DNA of 64,000 nucleotides from Clostridium bovifaecis. Its GTDB lineage: Bacteria > Bacillota > Clostridia > Clostridiales > Clostridiaceae. The DNA lies in contig CP046522.1 of NCBI GenBank assembly GCA_009738435.1, positions 2,139,249-2,203,248 of the forward strand, in the 5' to 3' direction. Both the position numbers and the translations under genes were made by a program. A model generated the notes under the pieces. The model saw only the letters and a program-made list of their open reading frames with translations, made no database searches and had not been told where the DNA came from. Below, piece after piece: positions 54,877 through 64,000 of this stretch (the first letter of the stretch is position 1; each line of letters starts with the position of its first letter).

Positions 54877-55809
54877 TTATGCTTTTGCAATTATACAGCA
54901 CCATTCTCCGTCTACATCGATTTCCTCAACCTTAAAGCCACATTTCTCAAGTTTAGCTACTACATCATCTTTTCTGTCTAGTATTATACCTGAAGATATA
55001 AAATATCCTCCCTCTACAAGGACGCTTTTAACATCCTCTGTTAATACTTTTATGATATCTGCAAGTATATTAGCAACTACAATGTCAGCTTTTCCTTCAA
55101 CTACATCTATTAAATCTCCATGAAGTATTTCTATGTTATCTAAATCATTAAGCTCCGCATTTTTCTTAGCTGAATCTACAGCTACAGGGTCCAGATCTAC
55201 TCCTACTACTTTTTTAGCATGTAATTTAGCAGCGGCAATAGCAAGTATTCCAGAACCTGTTCCTATATCAAACACCACAGAATCATCTTTAACGTACTTT
55301 TCTAAAGCTCTAACACATAACCTAGTAGTTTCATGAGTTCCCGTTCCAAAGGCCATACCAGGGTCTAATTCTAAGATTATTTCATCATCCTTTTGTATGT
55401 ATTCTTCCCAAGTAGGCTTAACTACTATTCTTTTTCCTATTTTAGTTGGATGATAATATTCCTTCCAGTTATTTTCCCAATCCTCTTCATTTACCTTGCT
55501 AACTGTAATCTTTCCTTCTCCCTTATCTATCCCAAAGCTATCTAAATTCATTACGCTTTCTTTTATATACTTCAAGTCCTCTTTAAACTTTTCATTATCC
55601 TTATAATAAGCCTTTACTATAGTAGCATCATCTAAGCTCACAGGATACTCTTCTATCCAATCAAGCCCCGGGCTTTTAATCTTATCTTCCACATCCTTAG
55701 GGTCCATTATTGAAACACCTTGAACTCCTGTATTATATAATATTCCCGTTATAGCTTCTGCAGCTTCACTTGTTGTAATGATTTCAACTTCTAGCCATTG
55801 TTTATCCAT
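54877..55809 (-). CDS. prmA: Ribosomal protein L11 methyltransferase
   Basis: Trimethylates lysines of ribosomal protein L11. The 310-residue protein has the start [36 protein letters not shown], the AdoMet loop [18 protein letters not shown] and [12 protein letters not shown]. It lies between dnaJ and rsmE as in most Firmicutes. The ATG has GGAG ahead. Confidence 0.97.
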   Translation of the reverse strand: MDKQWLEVEIITTSEAAEAITGILYNTGVQGVSIMDPKDVEDKIKSPGLDWIEEYPVSLDDATIVKAYYKDNEKFKEDLKYIKESVMNLDSFGIDKGEGKITVSKVNEEDWENNWKEYYHPTKIGKRIVVKPTWEEYIQKDDEIILELDPGMAFGTGTHETTRLCVRALEKYVKDDSVVFDIGTGSGILAIAAAKLHAKKVVGVDLDPVAVDSAKKNAELNDLDNIEILHGDLIDVVEGKADIVVANILADIIKVLTEDVKSVLVEGGYFISSGIILDRKDDVVAKLEKCGFKVEEIDVDGEWCCIIAKA

Positions 55810-55884
55810 ATATAAACTCTCCTTTGTTTTTTATTTTCTCCCATTTACATATTATTTTATTATAATGCAAAGACTACGAAATTG

Positions 55885-55932
55885 TAAACTTAAAAAACTT
55901 GTTTCTCCCCATAGGAGAGAAACAAGTTTTAT
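55885..55932 (-). terminator. Terminator after dnaJ
   Basis: AAACTTGTTTCTC pairs with GAGAAACAAGTTT and is followed by TTTT on the minus strand, overlapping the last codons of dnaJ. It ends the hrcA-grpE-dnaK-dnaJ unit before prmA. Confidence 0.85.
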
Positions 55933-57062
55933 TTAAAACTTTTTTTAATTTTATCTACGATAGATTCTTTAGCTTCTCTAGGGCTTTCCCCAACTTTTTC
56001 TCCACTAGCTTCCATAAATGACATTAAAGCTTCCTTCTGCTTTTCATTTAGTGTTTTTGGTACATCTACAATAACCTTAACGAATTGGTCTCCTCTACCG
56101 TGTCCATTAACCCTCTGTACACCTTTTCCTTTTAATCTAAATACAGTTCCTGGCTGAGTTCCTGCTGGAACAGTATATTTTACGTCTCCATCTATGGTTG
56201 GAACCTTAAGTTCTGCACCTAAAGTAGCCTTTCCAAAGCTTATATGCTCTTCTGTATATATATCAAAGCCTTTTCTGTTAAATAGCTTATGAGGAGAAAC
56301 TCTTATATTAACATATAAATCTCCGTTAGGTCCCCCATTTTTACCTGGTTCACCCTGACCTCTTAGTGGCAATACATTTCCTGTATCTACACCAGCAGGA
56401 ATGTTTATCTTTATCTTTTTATTCTTTCTAACTGTGCCTTTCCCGTGACAAGTAGAGCATGGATTATCTATAACACTTCCACTTCCACCACATTTATCAC
56501 AGGTACTAGTAGTTACAAAGCTTCCAAGCGGAGTATTTCTTTGCTGCCTTACCTGCCCTGTACCTCCACACCTATCGCATTGTTTTGGATGAGTTCCTGG
56601 TTTTGCACCACTACCATTACAAGTTTCGCATTTCTCGTTTTTAGATATTGAAACTTCCTTTTCTACTCCAAAAACAGCTTCTTCAAAGGTCAGATTAAGA
56701 GTATACTCAAGGTCTGCACCTCTCTCAGGACCATTTTTTCTTCTTCTTGAAGAAAAACCTCCTCCAAAGAAGCTATCAAATATATCTTCAAAACCTCCCA
56801 TGCCTGAAAAATCAAAGCCGCCCCCACCAAAACCGCCATTAAAATCAGCTGTTCCAAACTGATCATAATGAGCCTTTTTCTCTGGGTCAGAAAGGACTTG
56901 ATATGCCTCGTTTATTTCTTTAAACTTTTCTTCAGCTTCTTTATCCCCTTGATTTCTGTCAGGATGGTATTTCATAGCTAGTTTTCTATATGCCTTTTTT
57001 ATCTCATCATCGCTAGAACCCTTTGATACTCCAAGAACCTCATAGTAGTCTTTATTAGCCAT
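55929..57062 (-). CDS. dnaJ: Chaperone protein DnaJ
   Basis: Hsp40 co-chaperone of DnaK, about 377 residues. It has the J domain with [16 protein letters not shown] (HPD), the Gly/Phe region around [13 protein letters not shown], four zinc-finger repeats ([32 protein letters not shown]), and the C-terminal substrate-binding part. I start at ATG 57062 ([11 protein letters not shown]), not the upstream GTG. A 4.5-unit TA run at 56255-56263 is in frame. It is the last gene of the HrcA-controlled operon. Confidence 0.97.
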   Translation of the reverse strand: MANKDYYEVLGVSKGSSDDEIKKAYRKLAMKYHPDRNQGDKEAEEKFKEINEAYQVLSDPEKKAHYDQFGTADFNGGFGGGGFDFSGMGGFEDIFDSFFGGGFSSRRRKNGPERGADLEYTLNLTFEEAVFGVEKEVSISKNEKCETCNGSGAKPGTHPKQCDRCGGTGQVRQQRNTPLGSFVTTSTCDKCGGSGSVIDNPCSTCHGKGTVRKNKKIKINIPAGVDTGNVLPLRGQGEPGKNGGPNGDLYVNIRVSPHKLFNRKGFDIYTEEHISFGKATLGAELKVPTIDGDVKYTVPAGTQPGTVFRLKGKGVQRVNGHGRGDQFVKVIVDVPKTLNEKQKEALMSFMEASGEKVGESPREAKESIVDKIKKSFK

Positions 57063-57100
57063 CCCTGTTTTCACCACCTAATAACATATTGAATAACTCA

Positions 57101-57133
57101 AATTAAGGGAAGGCACTTAGACCATCCCTTAAC
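57101..57133 (-). promoter_or_regulatory. Stem-loop between dnaK and dnaJ
   Basis: TTAAGGGA pairs with TCCCTTAA around a loop in the 97-base dnaK-dnaJ gap. There is no T run, so a role in RNA processing, partial attenuation or protection of the dnaK message is more likely than full termination. Confidence 0.5.
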
Positions 57134-57159
57134 CATCTCACTGTTTTAGTATACACAAT

Positions 57160-59019
57160 TTATTTGTCGTCTTCAACCTTAAAATCTGCATCTACCACAT
57201 TGTCATCATTACCATGAGATGTACCTTGTGCATTTCCTGCATTACCGCCCATGTTTCCCATATCAGGACCAGCTTGAGTTCCGCCTGCTTGCTCATATAA
57301 TTTTGATGATATTGCATAGAATGCTTCAGTTAATTCAGTTGTAGCTTTCTTTATAGCTTCTACATCTTCTCCATCCTTAACTTTCTTTAAAGCTTCTAAT
57401 TTTTCTTCTACAGTTTTCTTATCTTCGGCTGATACCTTATCTCCAAGATCCTTTAATGTTTTTTCTGTTTGGTAAACTACAGAATCTGCATTGTTCTTAG
57501 CATCTACTGCTTCTTTTCTCTTTTCATCTTCCGCTGCAAACTTTTCTGCTTCTTTTACAGCCTTATCTATTTCATCATCGCTTAAGTTTGTTGAAGCTGT
57601 AATTGTAATATTTGCTTCTTTTCCTGTTCCTTTATCTTTAGCTGAAACATTTAAGATACCATTAGCATCTAAATCAAAAGTAACCTCTATTTGAGGAATT
57701 CCTCTTGGTGCTGGTGGTATATCGCTTAATTGAAATCTTCCAAGACTTTTATTTCCAGCAGCCATCTTTCTTTCACCTTGAACTATGTGAATCTCAACAG
57801 AAGTTTGATTATCTGCAGCTGTTGAGAATATTTGGCTCTTCTTTGTTGGTATAGTTGTATTTCTTTCTATTAATGGAGTTGCAACACCACCCATTGTTTC
57901 AATTCCAAGAGTTAGTGGAGTTACATCAAGAAGCAATACATCTTTAACATCTCCAGTTAATACTCCTGCTTGGATTGCAGCGCCCATAGCAACAACTTCA
58001 TCTGGATTAACTCCCTTAGATGGTTCTTTTCCTGTGAACTTCTTAACAGCGTCTTGGACTGCTGGTATTCTTGTAGAACCTCCAACAAGAACTACTTTAT
58101 CTATATCATTAATGGAAAGCCCTGCATCGCTTAATGCTTTTCTCATTGGCTCAATTGTAGCTTCAACTAGGTCAGCAGTTATCTCATCAAACTTAGCTCT
58201 AGCCAAATCCATATCAATGTGCTTTGGACCAGTAGCATCAGCTGTTATAAATGGTAAATTTATATTTGTTTTTGTTGATGAAGAAAGCTCTATTTTAGCC
58301 TTTTCAGCTGCTTCCTTTAATCTTTGAAGAGCCATTTTATCATTTCTTAAATCTATTCCATTTTCTGCTTTAAATGTATCTGCTATGTGATCCATTACTC
58401 TTTGGTCAAAGTCATCTCCACCTAGTTTTGTGTTTCCGTTTGTTGCTTTAACTTCGAAAACTCCATCTCCAAGTTCTAGAATAGATACGTCAAAAGTACC
58501 TCCACCTAAGTCATAAACAAATATCTTCTGGTTTGTATCCATTTTATCAAGGCCATAAGCAAGAGATGCTGCTGTTGGTTCGTTAATTATTCTCTTAACA
58601 TCAAGTCCAGCTATCTTACCAGCATTTTTTGTTGCCTGTCTTTCACTGTCATTAAAGTACGCTGGAACAGTTATAACTGCTTCTGTTACAGTTTCTCCTA
58701 AATAGCTTTCCGCATCTGCTTTAAGCTTTTGAAGTATCATCGCTGATATTTCTTCTGGTGAGTACTTTTTATCATCTATTGTTACTCTATAATCTGTACC
58801 CATATGTCTCTTTATTGATATAATTGTCTTATCTGGATTTGTGATTGATTGTCTTTTTGCAACTTGACCTACAAGTCTTTCACCATTATCTTTAAATGCT
58901 ACTACTGATGGAGTAGTTCTTGCTCCTTCAGCATTAGCTATAACTACTGGATTTCCACCTTCCATAACTGATACACATGAGTTTGTAGTTCCTAAGTCAA
59001 TTCCTATTACTTTTCCCAT
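57160..59019 (-). CDS. dnaK: Chaperone protein DnaK (Hsp70)
   Basis: A 619-residue Hsp70. Features are [31 protein letters not shown], the phosphate loop [28 protein letters not shown], the linker [16 protein letters not shown], and a C-terminal tail with Gly/Met repeats ending [12 protein letters not shown]. The region after the first nucleotide lobe lacks the extra segment of proteobacterial DnaK, as in Gram-positives. It is in the hrcA-grpE-dnaK-dnaJ operon, 46 bases after grpE. Confidence 0.98.
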   Translation of the reverse strand: MGKVIGIDLGTTNSCVSVMEGGNPVVIANAEGARTTPSVVAFKDNGERLVGQVAKRQSITNPDKTIISIKRHMGTDYRVTIDDKKYSPEEISAMILQKLKADAESYLGETVTEAVITVPAYFNDSERQATKNAGKIAGLDVKRIINEPTAASLAYGLDKMDTNQKIFVYDLGGGTFDVSILELGDGVFEVKATNGNTKLGGDDFDQRVMDHIADTFKAENGIDLRNDKMALQRLKEAAEKAKIELSSSTKTNINLPFITADATGPKHIDMDLARAKFDEITADLVEATIEPMRKALSDAGLSINDIDKVVLVGGSTRIPAVQDAVKKFTGKEPSKGVNPDEVVAMGAAIQAGVLTGDVKDVLLLDVTPLTLGIETMGGVATPLIERNTTIPTKKSQIFSTAADNQTSVEIHIVQGERKMAAGNKSLGRFQLSDIPPAPRGIPQIEVTFDLDANGILNVSAKDKGTGKEANITITASTNLSDDEIDKAVKEAEKFAAEDEKRKEAVDAKNNADSVVYQTEKTLKDLGDKVSAEDKKTVEEKLEALKKVKDGEDVEAIKKATTELTEAFYAISSKLYEQAGGTQAGPDMGNMGGNAGNAQGTSHGNDDNVVDADFKVEDDK

Positions 59020-59065
59020 TTTTTATTTACCTCCCATATTATATCCTGTTGTTTATATATTTAAC

Positions 59066-59674
59066 TTAATTAGCAACTTTAACAAGGCTAAATCTTAAAA
59101 CCTTATCTTCTCTTTTAAATCCTTTTTGAAATACTTCTACTATTTCATTTTTCCCAAAGCTATCATCTTCAATATGCATTATAGCATTATGATAATTAGG
59201 ATCAAATTCTCCATCTGCTGCTATCTCTTCAACACCTAATTTTTTAAGCGCTTCTTCAAACTGTTTTATTGTAATTTCTATTCCCTTTTTAAGGTCCTCA
59301 GCATTCCCTTCTGCACCCATAGCTCTTTCTAGATTGTCAAAGACAGGGAGCATATGTTTTAATACATCAGCACAAGCATCAGTATATATTGATTTTTTTT
59401 CTTTTTCTGTTCTCTTTCTAAAGTTATCATATTCTGCATTTATCCTTACCAGTCTATCCTTTAAGGCATCCAATTCATTTTCAAACTTTTTGTTCTCATC
59501 TTTTAGCTTTAAGTTTTCATCTTTTAAATTGTCAACTATACTATCTTCCATCTCATCATTAGTATTATCTTTAAGTTCTTCAAATTCCATATCTTCATTT
59601 ACTTCTGATTCTTCCAAAGTTTCCTCTTCTAATTCTTCTTTTTCAATTTCTTTTAAATTTTCATCATTTATCAT
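59066..59674 (-). CDS. grpE: Nucleotide exchange factor GrpE
   Basis: Releases ADP from DnaK. The 202-residue protein has a very acidic N-terminus (the first 60 residues are mostly Glu/Asp), a long coiled coil (LKDENLKLKDENKKFENELD), then RINAEYDNFRKRTEKEK, LPVFDNLERA and FDPNYHNAIMHIEDDSF, the GrpE signature. It lies 11 bases after hrcA in the heat-shock operon. Confidence 0.97.
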   Translation of the reverse strand: MINDENLKEIEKEELEEETLEESEVNEDMEFEELKDNTNDEMEDSIVDNLKDENLKLKDENKKFENELDALKDRLVRINAEYDNFRKRTEKEKKSIYTDACADVLKHMLPVFDNLERAMGAEGNAEDLKKGIEITIKQFEEALKKLGVEEIAADGEFDPNYHNAIMHIEDDSFGKNEIVEVFQKGFKREDKVLRFSLVKVAN

Positions 59675-59685
59675 GTCTTCACCTC

Positions 59686-60753
59686 TTACCTATCATCAAA
59701 ATAAATTTGCCCAATATTCTTATTAAGTATTCCAACTAACTGAGTTAATAGCGAAATAACTTTAGAATACTGCATTCTTGTAGGACCGATAACCCCTATA
59801 GTTCCTAGAGGCTCCCTTCCTAAGCTATACGTTGCAGAAATTATGCTGCAATCTCTAGCATCTTCTATTATATTTTCTTTTCCTATGCTTATAGTAACGA
59901 TGTTTGAATTAATTGAGCTTACTTCTGGAGTGATATTGAACAGCCTTCCTAATAGGTCTTTATTATCCACTAAAGATAAAAATTGCCTAGCTTTTTCAAC
60001 ATCATTGTACTCTGGATAGTTAAATATATTGGCTGCTCCTTCATAGTAAACTTCACTATTGTCAGCCTTATCTAAAGCATCATATAAAGCAGTAATAATC
60101 GCATCAAAAATATCTTCATATCCTTTTAAACCACTCTTTAATTCATTTATTACTTTTAGATTTATGTCTTGGATGGTTAAATTTGCAAGCTTACTATTTA
60201 AAAAATTTGAAACCTTCTGAAGCATTTCATTGTTTATAGACTTATTAACTCTTATTAAGTTATTATTAATCATTCCATTTTGAGTCATTATTACAGCAAG
60301 AATGCTGTTATTATCAATAGCTAAAAGCTGTATTACTTTTATAGAGCTATTTCTCACAGAAGGAGTTTTTACCACACAAGTTAATTTAGTAAGCTCTGAG
60401 AGCAATAATATTGCCTTTCTAACTATTTTATCTACCTCATATAAGGCTTCATTAATAAGCTGAGTTTTTATTCTTAATTCTTCTTCTGGAGTTAGTTTAG
60501 GCAATTCAATAAGTTTATCTACGTATAATCTATATCCTTTATCTGAAGGCTTTCTCCCTGAAGATGTATGGAGCTGCTCAATAAGTCCTAGTTCCTCTAA
60601 GTCAGACATTTCATTTCTTATAGTAGCTGAACTTACTCCTAAATCATACTTTTTAGCTATAGTTCTAGAACCTACTGGCTCCCCTGTGATGATATAGTCA
60701 TGGATAATAGCTTGTAGTATTTTAATTTTTCTTTCATCGATATTAAAATCCAT
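59686..60753 (-). CDS. hrcA: Heat-inducible transcription repressor HrcA
   Basis: Represses the class I heat-shock operon by binding CIRCE; its folding depends on GroE. The 355-residue protein has the N-terminal winged helix (KILQAIIHDYIITGEPVGSR, SSATIRNEMSDLEELGL), LHTSSGRKPSDKGYRLYVD, and the C-terminal signature LGRLFNITPEVSS and REPLGTIGVIGPTRMQYSKV. It is the first gene of the operon, about 20 bases after the operator. Confidence 0.97.
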   Translation of the reverse strand: MDFNIDERKIKILQAIIHDYIITGEPVGSRTIAKKYDLGVSSATIRNEMSDLEELGLIEQLHTSSGRKPSDKGYRLYVDKLIELPKLTPEEELRIKTQLINEALYEVDKIVRKAILLLSELTKLTCVVKTPSVRNSSIKVIQLLAIDNNSILAVIMTQNGMINNNLIRVNKSINNEMLQKVSNFLNSKLANLTIQDINLKVINELKSGLKGYEDIFDAIITALYDALDKADNSEVYYEGAANIFNYPEYNDVEKARQFLSLVDNKDLLGRLFNITPEVSSINSNIVTISIGKENIIEDARDCSIISATYSLGREPLGTIGVIGPTRMQYSKVISLLTQLVGILNKNIGQIYFDDR

Positions 60754-60772
60754 TAATACATCACCTCTTTTA

Positions 60773-60799
60773 TTAGCACTCTATTTAGTTGAGTGCTAA
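60773..60799. promoter_or_regulatory. CIRCE operator
   Basis: Perfect inverted repeat TTAGCACTC-N9-GAGTGCTAA, identical to the HrcA-binding consensus, immediately upstream of hrcA. Confidence 0.98.
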
Positions 60800-60812
60800 T
60801 GACTACGATTTA

Positions 60813-60841
60813 AAATTATCACTCAAATATTTTTTTGTCAA
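60813..60841 (-). promoter_or_regulatory. Sigma-A promoter of the heat-shock operon
   Basis: On the minus strand TTGACA is followed after 17 bases by TAATTT. Transcription would begin near the CIRCE operator, which fits repression by HrcA. Confidence 0.75.
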
Positions 60842-60944
60842 CATTAGCTTATTTGCGTAATTTATCCATTTTACATGAATATCCTTATTCACTTAAACTC
60901 TTCTTGTAAAATCTCTTTTTTTCTTGTGTTATTACCTACTTTTA

Positions 60945-62069
60945 TTAATCTAAAATAAACTCACTCATAATTGAGTTTGAAATCTCTATTCCTTTTGGAG
61001 ATAAAAATATCCTATCTTCTTCCTCAATAATTACTCCTCTACTTTTATACTTTTTAATAATATCTCCGTATATGCTAAAAACAGAACTATTAAATCTCTT
61101 CTTAAAGTTTTCTATAGATATTCCATTTATCTTCCTTAAACCCATGAACATGAATTCTTCCATATCATCTTCTAATGAATTTTTCTTTTTTTCTATAATA
61201 GGGCTTTTATTGCTGTTAATAGTTTTTATATATGTATCAATATCTTCCTCATTTCTAAACCTATATCCCCTCATATAAGAATGTGCTGAACTACCGCAGC
61301 CAAGATATTCACCTAAATCCCAATATACTAAATTATGAACACATTCTTTGTCTTTTTTAGAGAAGTTAGATATCTCATATTGATGATACCCTTTTGACTT
61401 TAAGAATTTCAAAGTATATTCATACATTTCTCTTTCCAGTTCTTCCTCTGGTAAGCTCAATTTATCCTCTTCGTAAAGTCTATAAAACGTTGTACCTTCT
61501 TCTACTATTAGGCTATAACACGATAAGTGCTCAGGCTCCAGCCTTGTAATTTCCTCCAAAGTTTCCTTCCAATCTTGAAAACTTTGATTTGGAAGCCCAA
61601 ACATTAAATCTATATTTATATTATTAAACTCTAGTTTCCTTGCAAGATAAAAACTGTTTAGAAACTCCTCTTTAGAATGTATTCTCCCTAAAGCTTTTAG
61701 ATGTTTATCTTGCCAAGCTTGAAGCCCTATGCTAAGTCTATTTACTCCTATAGATTTAAAAAGCTCTAATTTTTCTTGGCTAAAGGTTCCGGGATTACCT
61801 TCTACCGTAAATTCTAAATCCTCAGCTTTATCTAGTTTATCTATACTTTTCTTTATAATATTCCACCCTTCTAAAGATAAGTAGGTGGGAGTGCCCCCAC
61901 CTACAAAAATTGTTTTAATTCTTTTGTCTACCTTATCTAATTCTTTAGAAAGAGCTTCTGCGTAAGAAATCATTTGTGTTTCCTTTCCACAAAAGGATGG
62001 GAAATCACAATATAGGCACTTTTGTTTGCAGAAGGGAATATGAATATACAGTGCTATATCCTTATTCAT
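60945..62069 (-). CDS. hemW: Radical-SAM heme chaperone/oxidase-like HemW
   Basis: HemW (formerly HemN-like) family, which binds heme and is thought to deliver it; it is not the coproporphyrinogen oxidase. The 374-residue protein has the radical-SAM motif HIPFCKQKCLYCDF with CxxxCxxC spacing, FVGGGTPTYLS, VEGNPGTFSQEKLELFKSIG, and NRLSIGLQAWQDKHLKALGR. It is between lepA and hrcA, the standard Firmicute order. Confidence 0.93.
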   Translation of the reverse strand: MNKDIALYIHIPFCKQKCLYCDFPSFCGKETQMISYAEALSKELDKVDKRIKTIFVGGGTPTYLSLEGWNIIKKSIDKLDKAEDLEFTVEGNPGTFSQEKLELFKSIGVNRLSIGLQAWQDKHLKALGRIHSKEEFLNSFYLARKLEFNNINIDLMFGLPNQSFQDWKETLEEITRLEPEHLSCYSLIVEEGTTFYRLYEEDKLSLPEEELEREMYEYTLKFLKSKGYHQYEISNFSKKDKECVHNLVYWDLGEYLGCGSSAHSYMRGYRFRNEEDIDTYIKTINSNKSPIIEKKKNSLEDDMEEFMFMGLRKINGISIENFKKRFNSSVFSIYGDIIKKYKSRGVIIEEEDRIFLSPKGIEISNSIMSEFILD

Positions 62070-62114
62070 GCCTCTTTACGACCTTTCAATTTTAATCTAA
62101 AATTTAACTTCTTA

Positions 62115-62182
62115 AGGATATGCTTCAAAATTGTAGGAGTTCATTATAATAATGTGAAACTACAATTTCTTAAAACATAGCC
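62115..62182. repeat. Palindromic element, copy 2, between lepA and hemW
   Basis: A long hairpin with arms GGATATGCTTCAAAATTGTAG and CTACAATTTCTTAAAACATA, extended by GTTCATTAT/ATAATGTGAA in the loop. It resembles the inverted repeat at 38806-38870. It overlaps the end of lepA and may slow or stop transcription. Confidence 0.55.
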
Positions 62183-63990
62183 TAGTCGTCTACCTTAAGT
62201 ATTGACATAAAGGCTTCTTGTGGAACCTCTACACTTCCAATTTGACGCATTCTCTTTTTACCCTCTTTTTGCTTTTCAAGAAGTTTCTTCTTTCTTGAGA
62301 TATCTCCTCCGTAGCACTTTGCAAGTACGTCTTTTCTCATAGCTTTCACAGTTTCTCTAGCTATTATCTTAGCACCTACTGCTGCTTGGATAGGAATTTC
62401 GAACATTTGTCTTGGAATTACTTCTTTTAACTTCTCAGCAATAGCCCTACCCTTATGGTAGGCCTTCTCTGCTGGTACTATCATAGATAATGCGTCTACA
62501 ACCTCTCCATTTAATAACATATCTAATTTAACTAGCTTAGCTTCTTTATATCCGTGCAATTCATAGTCTAAAGATGCGTAACCTCTTGTCTTTGACTTTA
62601 ACATATCAAAAAAGTCATAAATTATTTCATTTAACGGAATATAGTAATTTAATACTACTCTTGTAGTTTCGATATATTCCATGTCAATAAAGGTTCCTCT
62701 TCTATTTTGACATAGCTCCATTACTGCTCCTACATAATCTGAAGGTGTTATTATTGCTGCCTTTACTACAGGCTCTTCCATCTTTTCTATTTCTGTAGGA
62801 TCTGGCATATTAGTCGGATTGGTCATCTCTAACATTTCCCCGTCTTTTTTGTATATCTTATATATAACTGATGGAGCCGTAGTTATAATGTCTAGATTGA
62901 ATTCTCTTTCTATACGTTCTTGAATTATTTCCATGTGTAATAATCCTAAGAATCCACATCTAAATCCAAAGCCCAAAGCTATAGATGTTTCAGGTTCAAA
63001 GGCCAAAGCGGCATCGTTTAACTTTAACTTTTCTAAAGCTTCCTTTAGTTCATCATATTTTGCTCCATCTACAGGGTAAATACCGCTGAATACCATAGGT
63101 ATTGCTGGTCTATATCCTTCTAGAGCCTCATCTGCTGGCCTTGCTGCTTCTGTAATGGTATCACCTACTGCTGCATCTCTCAAATTCTTTATTGAAGCAG
63201 TTATGTATCCAACATCTCCAGCACTTAACTCCCCTATTGGAAGAAAATTAGGTGTAAAAACTCCCACCTCTGTAACGTCATATTCTTTTCCACTTACCAT
63301 AAACTTAATTTTAGTTCCTACTCTAACTGTACCTTCTTTAATTCTTACGTAACATACGACTCCCTTATAGCTGTCATAATAAGAGTCAAATATTAATGCC
63401 TTTAAAGGTGCATCTTCATCTCCTTCTGGAGATGGAACCTTTTGTACTACGGCTTCTAAAACATCTTTAATATTTAATCCTGTTTTAGCTGAAACCAAAG
63501 GTGCATCATGGGCTTCTATTCCTATAATATCCTCAATTTCTTGCTTTACTTCATCTGGTCTTGCACTTGGCAAGTCTATTTTATTTATAACAGGAACTAT
63601 TTCAAGGTCATGATCTAAAGCAAGATAACAATTAGCTAAGGTTTGAGCTTGTATTCCTTGAGTAGCATCTACAACAAGTATAGCTCCTTCACAAGCTGCT
63701 AAACTTCTTGAAACCTCATAGTTAAAATCCACATGTCCTGGAGTATCTATTAAGTTTAATATGTACTCTTCTCCATTATCTCTTTTATAGACTAATCTTG
63801 CAGCCTGAGACTTTATGGTTATACCTCTTTCTCTTTCTAATTCCATGTTATCTAATACTTGATTTTCCATTTCCCTATTTGTAAGAGTACCTGTTTCCTC
63901 TAATAGTCTATCAGCAAGTGTAGATTTACCGTGGTCGATATGAGCTACTATCGAAAAATTCCTTATATACTTTTTTCTATCGTTCTGCAT
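62182..63990 (-). CDS. lepA: Elongation factor 4 (LepA)
   Basis: Ribosome-bound GTPase that back-translocates tRNAs or assists 30S assembly. The 602-residue protein has G1 [14 protein letters not shown], the switch region [16 protein letters not shown]3 [17 protein letters not shown]4 VINKIDLP, and the LepA-specific C-terminal domain with [20 protein letters not shown] and [12 protein letters not shown]. It is complete; the ATG is at 63990, ten bases from the window edge. Confidence 0.98.
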   Translation of the reverse strand: MQNDRKKYIRNFSIVAHIDHGKSTLADRLLEETGTLTNREMENQVLDNMELERERGITIKSQAARLVYKRDNGEEYILNLIDTPGHVDFNYEVSRSLAACEGAILVVDATQGIQAQTLANCYLALDHDLEIVPVINKIDLPSARPDEVKQEIEDIIGIEAHDAPLVSAKTGLNIKDVLEAVVQKVPSPEGDEDAPLKALIFDSYYDSYKGVVCYVRIKEGTVRVGTKIKFMVSGKEYDVTEVGVFTPNFLPIGELSAGDVGYITASIKNLRDAAVGDTITEAARPADEALEGYRPAIPMVFSGIYPVDGAKYDELKEALEKLKLNDAALAFEPETSIALGFGFRCGFLGLLHMEIIQERIEREFNLDIITTAPSVIYKIYKKDGEMLEMTNPTNMPDPTEIEKMEEPVVKAAIITPSDYVGAVMELCQNRRGTFIDMEYIETTRVVLNYYIPLNEIIYDFFDMLKSKTRGYASLDYELHGYKEAKLVKLDMLLNGEVVDALSMIVPAEKAYHKGRAIAEKLKEVIPRQMFEIPIQAAVGAKIIARETVKAMRKDVLAKCYGGDISRKKKLLEKQKEGKKRMRQIGSVEVPQEAFMSILKVDD

Positions 63991-64000
63991 GTACTTTACC

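Overview
The window is a low-GC chromosomal segment of a spore-forming clostridium, probably Clostridium sensu stricto; I cannot name the species. The evidence is AT-rich DNA, the chromosomal run lepA-hemW-hrcA-grpE-dnaK-dnaJ-prmA-rsmE-mtaB-HIT-rpsU-yqeY-yqfC-yqfD-pgpH-ybeY-dgk-cdd-era-recO-ccpN-ppdK-dgt-dnaG-rpoD-trmK, sporulation genes (yqfC, yqfD, a CotS-like coat kinase), class A RNase P RNA, and clostridial-style riboswitches. Nearly all genes are on the minus strand, so the layout reads from right to left. No phage, IS element, CRISPR array, tRNA or rRNA operon was recognised.

Region by region, in coordinate order. 1-4632: a partial 23S rRNA methyltransferase, an RDD membrane protein, an ATP-cone protein, an MBL-fold hydrolase, a nitrilase-family amidase and an unknown membrane protein. 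4841-17787: purine metabolism. A NCS2 purine permease and an eight-gene IMP operon (purE-C-F-M-N-H-D-L) each follow their own guanine-type riboswitch and terminator. 17948-19608: a sodium:alanine/glycine symporter under a tandem glycine riboswitch. 19727-28917: an acyl-CoA module (enoyl-CoA hydratase, GntP-type permease, CoA-transferase, acyl-CoA dehydrogenase, EtfB, EtfA) with a sigma-54 promoter at its head and a PAS-AAA+-Fis sigma-54 activator at its end. 29095-31643: folT under a tetrahydrofolate riboswitch, a Tyr/Pro/Asp-rich small protein, a DUF2238-like membrane protein and rnpB. 32110-43363: nif3-like, trmK, rpoD, dnaG, dgt-like, cotS-like, ppdK and ccpN-like genes. 43622-63990: translation, ribosome assembly, sporulation and heat-shock genes, with a CIRCE operator ahead of hrcA.

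The most unusual observation is a set of broken reading frames that share one cause. In purF, the glycine/alanine symporter, a PH-domain membrane protein, ybeY and pgpH, the frame is broken exactly at a TA-dinucleotide run. In each case, adding back one TA unit restores the family-typical sequence and length. dnaG is also split, by one missing base or two extra bases, and a coding-like tail after etfA fits the same +2 class. Several of these genes are normally indispensable or nearly so. The choices are therefore sequence error at TA runs, real dinucleotide slippage (hypermutation or phase variation), or rescue by recoding; the sequence alone cannot decide.

Other points of interest are a probable ATT start codon in the ccpN-like gene and a probable CTG start in recO, a two-copy palindromic element, orphan hairpins, patches of degenerate intergenic repeat, a duplicated 3' end behind the dgt-like gene, and an unannotated coding-like fragment upstream of the DUF2238-like gene. 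Start codons were moved from the longest-frame position wherever a ribosome binding site and family length supported it. All assignments come from reading motifs by eye; no database search was run.
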